From NCBI RefSeq assembly GCF_009728735.1, contig NZ_CP024636.1, forward strand, positions 701,686-765,685: DNA of 64,000 nucleotides, in the 5' to 3' direction. This DNA comes from Pantoea phytobeneficialis (GTDB lineage Bacteria > Pseudomonadota > Gammaproteobacteria > Enterobacterales > Enterobacteriaceae). The position numbers were made by a program, and so were the translations under genes. Of this stretch, positions 41,058 to 51,671 are shown one piece after another. Under the pieces are notes generated by a model. That model was not told the origin of the DNA. It saw only the letters and a program-made list of their open reading frames with translations, and did not search any database. Each line of letters opens with the position of its first letter. The first letter of the stretch is position 1.

Positions 41058-42200
41058 ATGAAAATGCGTGCTTTCACTCTCACCGCCATTGCTGCGCTGG
41101 TCGCAGCGGCACCCCTTGCCAGCCAGGCTGAAGTTACTCTTCTTAAAGCAGACCCACAGGCTAACGATCCGCTGAGCCGTCTCGACTTTAAAGTTGGCGG
41201 TAGTATCCGCCCGCAGTTCATGCATCAGAACGGCGTGAACGACAAGTCTTATAAGCGTAATGGCTATGACGGCGGTTCACGTTTCCGCTTCACCGCCAAT
41301 TATTACCTGTTTGATGACGTAAGCTGGGTAGGTTACTACGAGCTGGGCGTTAACTTCCCGGCGTGGTGGGGTTGGGATAACCACTATGCCGATGGCGCGA
41401 ACAACACCACGCGTCGTCAACTGTACACCGGCTTCAAAAGTGCGACCCTCGGTGAACTCTACTTCGGTCAGCAAAACAGCGTTTACTATGATGTGGTCGG
41501 TGCGAAGACCGATATCTGGGACTACGACATGCTGGCCCAGGCACCGGGTAACGGTATCAACGGCGACTACGATGGTTCCTACCGTTCACGTAAGCAGCTG
41601 AAATACAAAAACACCTTCGGTGACGTTGATGTCTATGCATCTTACCTGTTTGAAGATAACGACTATCTGCCAGGTAAAGGGATGCGTTACAAACGTAAAG
41701 GCGGCGGCTCTCTGGGTGTGAACTATCACATCACCAAAGATCTGGCGTGGGGTACCGCGTGGAACTACACCCGTGCTGATATCCACCAGCCGTCAACTGG
41801 CGATAGCAAAACCTATGACCAGAATATCTACGGTACAGCGCTGAGCTGGACGCCGGGTCACTGGACGCTCTCTGCCGGTGGCGGTTACTACCAGAATTTC
41901 CTGTCTACCAAAACATCTCAGGTACACAACTACTTTGCTGATGATGCCTGGGGCCTGGAATACTTTGCTGGCTACAAATTCCCGATTGGTCAATATGCGG
42001 TTAAATCCATCCAGCCGTACTTTATGGGTGACCGTCTGGAATACCTGAATGGTCGTAACTACAAACGTATCGACAACGGCCTGGGCGTGAGCTTCCAGCT
42101 CGACTACGGTTTCCGTGTTGATTACGAATACGTGATTACCTCCAGCACCGACAAATCACTGGGTAACGTTAACCTGGTGCGTCTGCGCTACGATTTCTAA
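41058..42200 (+). CDS. General porin of the OmpC/PhoE superfamily (divergent)
   Basis: 380-aa outer-membrane beta-barrel protein. Residues 1-24 are a signal peptide ending in SQA. Alternating aromatic strands fill the rest (KVGGSIRPQFMH, FRFTANYYLF, GYYELGVNF, LYTGFKSATLGELYFGQQ), and it ends in LRYDF with the terminal phenylalanine needed for BAM insertion. GELYFGQQNSVYYD corresponds to the L3 constriction-loop start of trimeric porins. It is clearly not OmpC, OmpF or PhoE itself; substrate preference is unknown. The leader is AT-rich, the ribosome site poor, and a second ATG lies two codons on. E. coli has cai/fix/kef genes here. Confidence 0.82.
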   Translation: MKMRAFTLTAIAALVAAAPLASQAEVTLLKADPQANDPLSRLDFKVGGSIRPQFMHQNGVNDKSYKRNGYDGGSRFRFTANYYLFDDVSWVGYYELGVNFPAWWGWDNHYADGANNTTRRQLYTGFKSATLGELYFGQQNSVYYDVVGAKTDIWDYDMLAQAPGNGINGDYDGSYRSRKQLKYKNTFGDVDVYASYLFEDNDYLPGKGMRYKRKGGGSLGVNYHITKDLAWGTAWNYTRADIHQPSTGDSKTYDQNIYGTALSWTPGHWTLSAGGGYYQNFLSTKTSQVHNYFADDAWGLEYFAGYKFPIGQYAVKSIQPYFMGDRLEYLNGRNYKRIDNGLGVSFQLDYGFRVDYEYVITSSTDKSLGNVNLVRLRYDF

Positions 42201-42209
42201 TCGCTATCC

Positions 42210-42233
42210 ACGGCTCCTGCGGGAGCCGTTTTC
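42210..42233 (+). terminator. Porin gene terminator
   Basis: ACGGCTCC and GGAGCCGT around 4 nt, followed by a short T run, 10 nt after the stop. Confidence 0.88.
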
Positions 42234-42487
42234 ATTTGTGTCAGTCAGTGCGCATTTCTTTACACGGCTGTACAGGCGACATCCCCTTTTCACGCTGCCT
42301 TGTGCCGTTTCCACGCGAAAATATGGCGCCTCTCTCGGATATTGCTGAGAAAGGCGGTGTAAAACTCTGTCCAATAACAAAAATGTGGTGGCAAAGGAGC
42401 TTTACGTAAATAGCGAGTCCCTCCTATCGACGAAAGTTTCGCCTTTACGTATGATGGCGCCAATTTTTTTCCTGTAGGTCATTAAAC

Positions 42488-42970
42488 ATGATTAGTCTGA
42501 TCGCAGCTCTGGCAGCGGATCGCATCATCGGTATGGAAAACGCCATGCCCTGGAACCTGCCTGCCGACCTGGCATGGTTCAAACGTAATACCCTGAACAA
42601 GCCCGTGATTATGGGGCGTCTGACCTTTGAATCGATTGGCCGTCCGTTACCGGGCCGTCTGAATATTGTGGTCAGCAGCAAACCGGGTGACCATGACGGC
42701 GTGACCTGGGTGACATCGCTGGAAGATGCGGTGAATGCAGCGGGTGATGCGGAAGAAGTGATGGTGATTGGTGGTGGTCGTATTTACGAACAGATGCTGC
42801 CGCGTGCCGATCGTCTCTATCTGACCCATATCGATGCGGAAGTTGAGGGTGACACCCAATTCCCGGACTACGAGCCCGATGAGTGGCAATCCACCTTCAG
42901 TGAATTCCACGACGCCGATGCGCAGAATTCGCACAGCTACTGTTTCGAAATCCTCGAACGCCGCCGTTAA
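42488..42970 (+). CDS. folA: Dihydrofolate reductase
   Basis: 160-aa NADPH-dependent enzyme regenerating tetrahydrofolate; trimethoprim target. The M20 loop and active site are intact ([19 protein letters not shown] with D27, [34 protein letters not shown]). Compared with the E. coli sequence, His45 and Trp47 after GR44 are Leu and Phe here, next to the cofactor phosphates. Convergent with apaH. The 287 bp before it holds the porin terminator and otherwise nothing I can assign firmly. Confidence 0.97.
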   Translation: MISLIAALAADRIIGMENAMPWNLPADLAWFKRNTLNKPVIMGRLTFESIGRPLPGRLNIVVSSKPGDHDGVTWVTSLEDAVNAAGDAEEVMVIGGGRIYEQMLPRADRLYLTHIDAEVEGDTQFPDYEPDEWQSTFSEFHDADAQNSHSYCFEILERRR

Positions 42971-42992
42971 TTAACGGATATATTGTACACCT

Positions 42993-43016
42993 CCTTCTCC
43001 CGCTTGCGGGAGAAGG
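42993..43016. terminator. folA/apaH hairpin within a CTTCTCCC-type dispersed motif
   Basis: CCTTCTCCCGC and GCGGGAGAAGG form 11-bp perfect arms with TT between, followed by TCGGGATGAGGGGG. This combination resembles dispersed hairpins known from many proteobacterial genomes. It lies between convergent folA and apaH and could end both. Confidence 0.7.
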
Positions 43017-43066
43017 TCGGGATGAGGGGGCTGGTCGCACGGGACTTTCCGTCGCTACGCGCCCTA

Positions 43067-43936
43067 TCATTCCTGATGGCTGAGCGGTGGATGTGGGTGG
43101 GGTGCGCTCTGCGCCATCGCCTGCTCACGGTTGGAGTGCTGGACATAATATTGTTGTGTTTCCCAATGCAGCATCGTTAGTGTGCCACCCCAGCAGCAAC
43201 CCGTATCCAGCCCGATGATGCCCTCCGGTGTTCCTTTCCCTTCCAGTGATGCCCAATGCCCGAAGATTAACGTGTAATCATGCGCTACCGGACTCGGGAT
43301 CATAAACCAGGGTTTCAGCGGTGGTGGAGCGGATTCCGGGGTTTCTTTACAGATCATATCCAACTGACCATTCGGGAAACAGAACCGCATCCGCGTTAGC
43401 GCGTTAGTACTGAAGCGCAAACGCGCCAGACCGCTGAGTTCCGGCGTCCAGTTATTCGGCATATCGCCATACATCGCGTCGAGAAAGAGCGGATAGCTGT
43501 CACTGGACAGCACGGCTTCGACTTCACGCGCACAAAGTTTTGCCGTGTCGAGATCCCATTGCGGTGTGATGCCAGCATGAGCCATGACCAGTTTTTTTTC
43601 TTCATCCACCTGTAATAACGGCTGACGACGCAGCCAGTTAATCAGTTCATCCGCATCGGCAGCTTCCAGTAGCGGCGTCAGGCGATCTTTGGGTTTGTTG
43701 CGGCTGATACCGGCATATACCGCCAGCAAATGAAGATCGTGATTGCCCAACACCAATCGTACGCAGTCTCCCAGTGACTTCACGTAGCGCAACACGTCAA
43801 GCGAGCCGGGACCACGGGCCACCAGGTCGCCGGTCAGCCACAGGACATCCTGCTGCGGATCGAAGTTAACCTGTGCCAGGAGGGCACGCAGTTCATCATA
43901 ACAGCCGTGAACATCGCCAATCAGATATGTACTCAT
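43067..43936 (-). CDS. apaH: Bis(5'-nucleosyl)-tetraphosphatase, symmetrical
   Basis: Cleaves Ap4A to two ADP and removes Np4 caps from mRNA; 289 aa. Metallophosphatase motifs [20 protein letters not shown] and LGNHDLH are at residues about 7-75. The ATG at 43936 ([11 protein letters not shown]) fits the E. coli start; an in-frame ATG at 43960 lacks a ribosome site. The C-terminal tail ([21 protein letters not shown]) is not similar to the E. coli end and about ten residues longer; it runs next to the dispersed hairpin motif. Last gene of the lptD operon. Confidence 0.96.
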   Translation of the reverse strand: MSTYLIGDVHGCYDELRALLAQVNFDPQQDVLWLTGDLVARGPGSLDVLRYVKSLGDCVRLVLGNHDLHLLAVYAGISRNKPKDRLTPLLEAADADELINWLRRQPLLQVDEEKKLVMAHAGITPQWDLDTAKLCAREVEAVLSSDSYPLFLDAMYGDMPNNWTPELSGLARLRFSTNALTRMRFCFPNGQLDMICKETPESAPPPLKPWFMIPSPVAHDYTLIFGHWASLEGKGTPEGIIGLDTGCCWGGTLTMLHWETQQYYVQHSNREQAMAQSAPHPHPPLSHQE

Positions 43937-43987
43937 TACATCAGTCCGGTTAAAACGCATCGCCCGGACAGGCCGGGCGAGGAAGGA

Positions 43988-44365
43988 TTAGTGGATGTGG
44001 GTTTGCACCGCGAGTCGGAACACAGGAATGTCGACAAAAAACTCTTCTCCCTCTTCGTCGATCATCACGTAGTGGCCCTGCATGGTGCCCATCGGCGTTT
44101 CGAGGATCGCGCCGCTGGTGTATTGGAATTCGCTGCCGGGTGCGATATGGGGTTGTTCACCGACCACACCTTCGCCCTGAACTTCGGTTTCGCGACCGTT
44201 ACCGTTGGTGATCAACCAGTAACGACCGCGCAGCTGGACGCTGCTGCGCCCCAAATTGCGGATGGTGATGGTGTAGGCAAACACGTAGCGCTCCTCGTCG
44301 GGCGACGATTGCGACTCCACATACAGGCTTTGTACCTGGATACAGACGCGGGCCATTTCACTCAT
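43988..44365 (-). CDS. apaG: ApaG domain protein (CorD)
   Basis: 125-aa immunoglobulin-like beta-sandwich protein, the E. coli length; tied to cobalt/magnesium resistance in enteric bacteria, biochemical role unsettled. [38 protein letters not shown] and ASG-type loop [18 protein letters not shown] are conserved. The ATG at 44365 ([12 protein letters not shown]) lies 4 nt after the rsmA stop. Confidence 0.96.
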   Translation of the reverse strand: MSEMARVCIQVQSLYVESQSSPDEERYVFAYTITIRNLGRSSVQLRGRYWLITNGNGRETEVQGEGVVGEQPHIAPGSEFQYTSGAILETPMGTMQGHYVMIDEEGEEFFVDIPVFRLAVQTHIH

Positions 44366-44369
44366 GCAC

Positions 44370-45186
44370 TCAGTTCTCCGGATTCTCTGCCTGATGGTTG
44401 CCAAGCCAGTTGGCCAGCTGACAATACTGAGCTACCGTGACGTTCTCTGCACGCAGGGTGGCATCAATATTCAGTTCATCCAGCGCGCCGGCAGCAAACA
44501 GATGACCGAGGCTATTACGCAGCGTTTTACGGCGCTGGCCGAACGCCTCGGTTGTGATGCGGCTTAACAGACGCACATCGCTGACCGGATGTTGCGGCTG
44601 GGCATAAGGCACCAGGCGTACCACCGCGGAGTCCACTTTAGGCGGTGGCGTGAATGATTGTGGCGGCACTTCCAGCACCGGAATCACCTGACAATAATAT
44701 TGCGCCATCACGCTGAGTCGACCGTAGGCTTTACTGCCCGGTCCGGCCACCAAACGGTTGACCACCTCTTTTTGCAGCATGAAGTGCATGTCTTTAATCG
44801 AACCAGTATAGCTGAAAAGGTGGAACATCAGCGGGGTGGAGATATTGTACGGCAAGTTACCAAACACACGCAGCGGCTGGCCTTTCTCACGCGCCAATGC
44901 GGAGAAATCAAAGGTCATTGCATCCTGCTGGAAGATGGTCAGCTTGGGGCCAAGAAACGGGTGAGTTTGTAAACGCGCGGCAAGGTCGCGGTCCAGTTCT
45001 ACCACGGTCAGCGCATCCAGACGCTCGCCCACTGGCTCCGTCAATGCGCCGAGGCCGGGACCGATCTCCACCACGGCTTCACCCTTCTGCGGATGAATAG
45101 CGGAGACGATGCTGTCGATAATATACTGATCGTTCAGGAAGTTCTGCCCGAAACGTTTACGGGCGTAATGCCCCTGATGGACGCGA

Positions 45187-45194
<8 letters not shown>
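44370..45194 (-). CDS. rsmA: 16S rRNA dimethyladenosine transferase RsmA (KsgA)
   Basis: Dimethylates A1518 and A1519 of 16S rRNA, a late 30S assembly step; loss gives kasugamycin resistance. 274 aa. [11 protein letters not shown] starts the fold, [13 protein letters not shown] binds S-adenosylmethionine, [12 protein letters not shown] is the catalytic NLPY motif. Its start overlaps the pdxA stop by 8 nt. Confidence 0.98.
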
Positions 45195-46168
<974 letters not shown>

Positions 46169-46179
<11 letters not shown>

Positions 46180-47464
46180 TGTTGTCCAGAATTTTCACGT
46201 AAGCACTGGCGCGTTGTTCCTGCATCCAGGTCTGTGCTTCTTCCGCGAATTTACGGTTAAACAGCAAGCGATAGGCACGTTCTTTCTGCGCCGCATCCGT
46301 CTTATCAACCTGACGGGTATCCAGCAACTGAATCAGATGCCAGCCGAAAGAGGAGTGAACCGGCTGGCTGGTCTGGCCTTTCTGCAAGCGCATCAGCGCA
46401 TCACGGAAGGCAGGATCGAACACCTCCGGCGAGGTCCAACCCAGATCGCCGCCCTGATTCGCAGACCCCGGATCGTCTGAATACTGTTTAGCGGCGGCGG
46501 CAAAGGTAATTTTCCCGCTGCGAATATCCGCAGCAATCTCTTCCAGCTTAGCGCGTGCCTGATCGTCAGTGAGGATCGGCGACGGTTTCAGCAGGATATG
46601 ACGTGCGTGCACTTCGGTGACGGAGATATTTTTGCTCTCACCACGCAGATCGTTCACTTTCAGGATATGGAAGCCCACGCCTGAACGGATCGGACCGACG
46701 ACATCGCCTTTCTGCGCGGTGGCCAGCGCCTGGGAGAACAGGGTCGGCAGTTCTTCAATTTTGCTCCAACCCATGTTGCCGCCTTTCAGCGCCTGCGGAT
46801 CAGCAGAATAGGTCACAGCCAGCTTGCCAAAATCGGCCCCTTTTTTCAGTTCACCCACTAACTGACGGGCCAGCGCTTCCTGATCGTCAACTTGCTGCTG
46901 GGTCGGGTTTTCCGGCAGTGGCAGCAGGATCTGACTGACGTTCAGCTCAGTACCCTGGGTGTTCTGCGAACCAATCTGCTTCGCCAGGGTATCCACTTCC
47001 TGCGGCAGAATGGTCACGCGGCGGCGCACTTCATTGTTACGCACTTCAGAGATCATCATCTCTTTGCGGATCTGCGCACGGTATTCGTTGTAGTTAATAC
47101 CGTCGTAGGCAATGCGGCTGCGCAGTTGATCAAGGGTCATATGGTTCTGACCGGCGATATTCTGGATAGCTTCATCCAGCTGTTGATCGCTTATCTGCAA
47201 ACCTGCTTTTTCACCCATCTGTAAAACAATGCTATCCATGATCTGGCGCTCAAGGATCTGATGACGCAGGGTATTGTCATCAGGCAGTTGCTGATGGGCC
47301 TGCTGTGCCTGTGCTTTCACCGTGCGCAGCATGCTATCAACGTCACTTTCCAGCACCACGCCGTTATTCACGACGGCGGCAACTTTATCTACCATTTGCG
47401 GGGCTGCGAACGCAGTGTTAGCGGCAATCGCCACACCAAGAATCAGCATTCTCCAGTTCTTCAT
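46169..47464 (-). CDS. surA: Periplasmic chaperone and isomerase SurA
   Basis: 431 aa; escorts unfolded outer-membrane proteins such as LptD and porins to BAM. Signal peptide to about residue 20 (AIAANTAFA). The N-terminal chaperone part runs to about 170, followed by two parvulin domains (about 173-274 and 283-382, for example [13 protein letters not shown]) and a short C-terminal helix. Lies between its client lptD and pdxA. Confidence 0.98.
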
Positions 47465-47518
47465 ACTTTATCCATTGTTGTTTCCGCACTGCGGGATAGC
47501 CTGTCAAACATCACAACA

Positions 47519-49891
47519 TCAGAAAGCCTGCTGGTAAGGGATGATGCCCTGACGCAGCATGTCATGGGTGCCTAAGCCATAGTTGGAGCTCAGGCCACGC
47601 AGCTCAATGTTGAATGAGATTTGGTTGTCATACTTACTATTGTTGTTTTCCCAACCGTTGATTTTGCGCTCGTAACCGACACGGATTGCATAGCAGCAGG
47701 AGCTGTATTGCAGACCCACCAACTGGTCAGCCGGTTTGCTGTTGCGGGTGTCGTAGTAATACGCACCGACCAGCGACCAGGCGTCAGCAATCGGCCAACT
47801 GGCGGTTGCTCCGACCTGAGAGATCCCGTTTTTGTAGATCGGGTTAGTCAGCAGGCTGGAGTCATTCAGTGCTTGTGCGACGTATTCCGGGCTGCTGTAG
47901 CGATAACTCAGCTGCACCATACGATCGGCATCCTGACGATACTCGAGTACCGCATTGCCCTGAGCGATGTTATCGAGACGGGTATCATATTGCAGCCCGC
48001 CACGCACGGCCCAGCGATCGCTCACTTTCCAGTAAGTGTCACCGGCCCAGATCAGGCTACCGGTGTCATCTTCATCGTCGATCTGCTCAACGCCAGTCCG
48101 CGATGGGGTAAACGAGTAGATTTGACCAACAGAAACGTTAAAACGTTCAACCAGATCGTTATCATAAATTCGCGTGGTAACACCGGTTGCGACCTGATTG
48201 GCTGAGGCGATGCGATCGAGGCCGCTGTAGGTGCGGTCACGGAACAAGCCGGTATAGTCAGTTTGCAGCAATGTTGAATCGTACGGATAGATAGCGCTCT
48301 GGTCGCGGTACGGGATGTAGAGATACTGGACACGCGGTTCCAGCGTCTGGGTATAGCCCTCAGCCCAATCCATATCGCGGTCAAATACCAGACGACCATC
48401 GACCTTAAACTGCGGCAGCGTACGGTTAACGGAGTCTTTCAGCAGGCCGCTGGAGGTCCGGGTGTAGCTTGAGCTGTTGTAATAATCGAGGCTATCCTGC
48501 TGATAATGGGTAGCAAGGAACTTGGCTTCGGTATCCAGGCTGGCCCAGCCGTTTGACAGCGGCAGATCCAGCGTCGGTTCAATATGCAGACGCGTTGCTT
48601 CCGGCATCCGGCTATTTACGTTGGTAAACTTCACCGCCTGCGCGAAAATACGGCCATCAAACGGCCCGATATCGTTCTGATAGTAATTCAGATCGAGCTG
48701 CGGCATCGCGCGATAGACGTTGCTGTTGCTGGTGGTGCCAAACACCTGGAAATCTTTGGTTGAGAGTGTGGCATCCCAGTTGGTATCGGCATAGCCAACG
48801 CTGAATTTCTGCGTGGCGTAACCATCAGTCGAACTGTAATACTTTGACGTTAAGTCGTTGAAGTAATAGGGATCGCTGACTTTGGTATAGTCGGCATTGA
48901 AACGCCAGTGCTGATCGTACACCCCAGCGTGGCGCCAGTAGAACAACCAGCGATCGGAGCTGGCATCCTGCGCAATACCACGCACCGCTTTGTCTTTATC
49001 GTACTGATTATCGGATGGCAGATAATCCAGCTCCATCAAACCCGCACCAAACTGGGTCAGATAACGGAATTCATTCTGCAATTGCAGGCCACGATTGCTC
49101 ATATAGTGCGGCGTAATGGTGGCATCGGCCTGCGGTGCGATGTTCCAGTAGTACGGCAGCATGAACTCGAAACCATTCGTGCTGCTGTATTTTGCATTCG
49201 GGATCAGGAAGCCAGAGCGGCGACGATCGCCAATCGGCAGTTGCAGGTAGGGGCTATAGAAAACCGGCACATTGCCAAGTTTAAAGCGCGCATTCCAGAT
49301 CTCCGCCACTTCCTCCTGGCGGTCCTGAATGATTTCTGTACCCACCACACTCCAGCTGTTGCTACCGGGCAAACAGGAGGTAAAGCTGCCGTTTTCGAGG
49401 ATGGTATAACGATTGTTGCCACGCAGTTTCATCTGATCGGCATCACCACGTCCCTGACGGCCTACCATCAGATAGTTACCGTTCCAGACGTTGGTATCTT
49501 TGGTATTCAGATTCGACCAGGCTTTCGGACCTTTCAGGATGACCTGATTGTCGTCATAGTGCACATTACCCAGCGCATCGACGGTACGAACCGGCGCGGT
49601 TTGCCCTTCCTGCTGACGCTGATGCAACTGCACTTCATCGGCAGTCAGGCGGCTGTTTCCCTGTTGCACATCGACGTTACCGGTGAATACCGCGTCGTTG
49701 GGATAGGTGCCTTTGGACGAGTCAGAATGAATCGTCACGGGCAGCGAATTCGTGTCGCCATTAACCAGCGGACGGTTAAAGCTCGGCACGCCCAGCATAC
49801 ACTGCGACATTAAGTCGTCGGCGAGGGAATGCTGACTGTATATCGCTGCACCAATCATGGTAGCCAGCAGGGTAGGTATACGTTTTTTCAT
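47519..49891 (-). CDS. lptD: LPS-assembly protein LptD
   Basis: Outer-membrane translocon inserting lipopolysaccharide, 790 aa, partner of lipoprotein LptE. Signal peptide about 1-24 ([21 protein letters not shown]), periplasmic jellyroll domain about 25-200, then a 26-strand barrel. All four cysteines forming the interdomain disulfides are present (SQCMLG near the start, SCLPGS, and the SSCCYAIRV pair). I chose the ATG at 49891 (MKKRIPTLL), the E. coli start; an upstream in-frame ATG adds 12 residues before the signal peptide. First gene of the lptD-surA-pdxA-rsmA-apaG-apaH operon. Confidence 0.98.
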   Translation of the reverse strand: MKKRIPTLLATMIGAAIYSQHSLADDLMSQCMLGVPSFNRPLVNGDTNSLPVTIHSDSSKGTYPNDAVFTGNVDVQQGNSRLTADEVQLHQRQQEGQTAPVRTVDALGNVHYDDNQVILKGPKAWSNLNTKDTNVWNGNYLMVGRQGRGDADQMKLRGNNRYTILENGSFTSCLPGSNSWSVVGTEIIQDRQEEVAEIWNARFKLGNVPVFYSPYLQLPIGDRRRSGFLIPNAKYSSTNGFEFMLPYYWNIAPQADATITPHYMSNRGLQLQNEFRYLTQFGAGLMELDYLPSDNQYDKDKAVRGIAQDASSDRWLFYWRHAGVYDQHWRFNADYTKVSDPYYFNDLTSKYYSSTDGYATQKFSVGYADTNWDATLSTKDFQVFGTTSNSNVYRAMPQLDLNYYQNDIGPFDGRIFAQAVKFTNVNSRMPEATRLHIEPTLDLPLSNGWASLDTEAKFLATHYQQDSLDYYNSSSYTRTSSGLLKDSVNRTLPQFKVDGRLVFDRDMDWAEGYTQTLEPRVQYLYIPYRDQSAIYPYDSTLLQTDYTGLFRDRTYSGLDRIASANQVATGVTTRIYDNDLVERFNVSVGQIYSFTPSRTGVEQIDDEDDTGSLIWAGDTYWKVSDRWAVRGGLQYDTRLDNIAQGNAVLEYRQDADRMVQLSYRYSSPEYVAQALNDSSLLTNPIYKNGISQVGATASWPIADAWSLVGAYYYDTRNSKPADQLVGLQYSSCCYAIRVGYERKINGWENNNSKYDNQISFNIELRGLSSNYGLGTHDMLRQGIIPYQQAF

Positions 49892-50073
49892 ACGCGGTTT
49901 CGATAATTCCATGAAAACTGGCATCATGCCGACAATCCGGTCAGAGACTAACTTACTGCCCGGCGATGCGCCAGTGTTAATCCTTTTCTGTCCGCGTTGC
50001 CGTTAGGCGCTGAGATAAATGACAGGTATGATAATGCAATTTTCAGCCGCAAGCATGGCGAATTGAGGAGTTT

Positions 50074-50889
50074 ATGCGCTACTGGGGAAAAGTAATTGGT
50101 CTGGCTCTGGGCTTACTTTCCGGACTGGGCTTTTGGGGCATTGTACTGGGTCTGATCATTGGTCACATGTTTGATAAGGTGCGCAGCGTTCAGGGACAAG
50201 GCTATTTCGCTAACAACCAAACCCGCCAGACACTGTTTTTTAGTACCACTTTTCAGGTAATGGGCCATTTGACCAAGTCAAAAGGACGCGTGACCGAGGC
50301 GGATATCCAGATTGCATCTTTACTGATGGATCGTATGCAGTTGCATGGCGATGCGCGCACTGCGGCACAGCGAGCCTTCCGTGAAGGTAAGCAGGGCGAC
50401 TATCCGTTACGCAATAAACTGCGTGAGCTGCGCAGCGCCTGCTTTGGTCGCTTTGATCTGATTCGGATGTTTCTGGAAATTCAGATCCAGGCCGCCTTCG
50501 CTGATGGTTCACTGCATCCCAACGAACGTCAGGTGTTGTATGTGATCGCCGAGGAGCTGGGCATCTCAAAAATGCAGTTTGACCAGTTCCTGCGCATGAT
50601 GGAAGGCGGCCAGCAATTTGGTGGTGGCGGTTCATCGTATGGTGGCGGCGCGTATCAGCAGGCTAAACGTGGCCCGACGCTGGAAGATGCCTGTAGCGTG
50701 CTGGGGGTGAAAAGCAGCGATGACAGCACCACGATCAAGCGCGCCTACCGTAAGCTGATGGCGGAACATCATCCTGACAAGCTGGTGGCGAAAGGGCTAC
50801 CGCCACAAATGATGGAGATGGCGAAGCAGAAAGCGCAGGAAATTCAGGCGGCTTACGATCTGATTCGTAAGGAAAAAGGATTTAAATAA
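50074..50889 (+). CDS. djlA: Membrane-anchored DnaJ-like co-chaperone DjlA
   Basis: 271 aa as in E. coli. A single N-terminal transmembrane helix with glycines (about 7-30, [24 protein letters not shown]), a TerB-like helical domain (about 55-180), a Gly-rich linker, and a C-terminal J domain with HPD ([11 protein letters not shown]). Stimulates DnaK and affects capsule signalling via RcsC in E. coli. Divergent from lptD. Confidence 0.97.
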   Translation: MRYWGKVIGLALGLLSGLGFWGIVLGLIIGHMFDKVRSVQGQGYFANNQTRQTLFFSTTFQVMGHLTKSKGRVTEADIQIASLLMDRMQLHGDARTAAQRAFREGKQGDYPLRNKLRELRSACFGRFDLIRMFLEIQIQAAFADGSLHPNERQVLYVIAEELGISKMQFDQFLRMMEGGQQFGGGGSSYGGGAYQQAKRGPTLEDACSVLGVKSSDDSTTIKRAYRKLMAEHHPDKLVAKGLPPQMMEMAKQKAQEIQAAYDLIRKEKGFK

Positions 50890-50903
50890 ATCCTTGCTCC
50901 GGC

Positions 50904-50975
50904 GTAGCGGCGCGATTTATCGCGCGGCCGTTTCCCAATGGCGGCACAAACCCACGCGATAAATCGCGCCGCTAC
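50904..50975. repeat. Palindromic repeat pair, inverted (copy 4)
   Basis: Forward unit 50904-50925 and inverse unit 50955-50975, 29 nt apart, between convergent djlA and rluA. The units are identical to copy 1 over the shared core. Confidence 0.9.
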
Positions 50976-50980
50976 GGTTG

Positions 50981-51634
50981 TCAGAAATCTGCTGGCTGGC
51001 GAAACGTCATACTGTTGCCAAACGCCGGGTGGGTTATGGTCAGCGATTCCGCATGTAACAACAGGCGCGATGCCATCGCCAGCGCTTCTGGCGAAGCGTA
51101 AAAGCGATCACCAAGAATCGGATGCCCCAGCGCCAACAAATGCACACGTAACTGATGCGAACGTCCGGTAATTGGCTTCAGCTGCACCCTGGCGCTGTTG
51201 TCGTCATCATATGCCAGCACCTGATACTCGGTTTGCGCCGGTTTGCCGGTTTCAAAACACACCTTCTGCTTTGGCCGGTTTGGCCAGTCGCAAATCAGCG
51301 GCAAATCAATTAAGCCTTTTTCTTCAGCCGGATGGCCCCAGACGCGCGCCACGTATTGTTTGGCAGGCTCGCGTTCACGGAATTGCCGCTTCAGCTCACG
51401 CTCGGCCGCTTTATTCAACGCCACCACAATAACGCCGCTGGTGGCCATATCCAGACGATGCACTGATTCAGCCTGCGGGTAATCACGCTGGATCCGTGTC
51501 ATCACACTGTCTTTGTGCTCATCGAGGCGACCCGGCACCGACAGCAAACCGCTCGGCTTATTGACCACCATGATGTGATCGTCCTGATAAAGGATATGCA
51601 GCCAGGGTTCAAGCGGCGGGTTATAAGGTTCCAT
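50981..51634 (-). CDS. rluA: Dual-specificity pseudouridine synthase RluA
   Basis: Makes pseudouridine 746 in 23S rRNA and 32 in several tRNAs; 217 aa (219 in E. coli). The catalytic aspartate is in HRLDMATSGVIV; PITGRSHQLRVHLLALGHPILGD is the second family motif. Followed (downstream side) by a palindromic repeat; rapA lies 37 nt upstream in the same direction. Confidence 0.97.
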   Translation of the reverse strand: MEPYNPPLEPWLHILYQDDHIMVVNKPSGLLSVPGRLDEHKDSVMTRIQRDYPQAESVHRLDMATSGVIVVALNKAAERELKRQFREREPAKQYVARVWGHPAEEKGLIDLPLICDWPNRPKQKVCFETGKPAQTEYQVLAYDDDNSARVQLKPITGRSHQLRVHLLALGHPILGDRFYASPEALAMASRLLLHAESLTITHPAFGNSMTFRQPADF

Positions 51635-51671
51635 CAGCCATTCCGTAAGGGGGCCTTGCGGCCCCGGTCAA

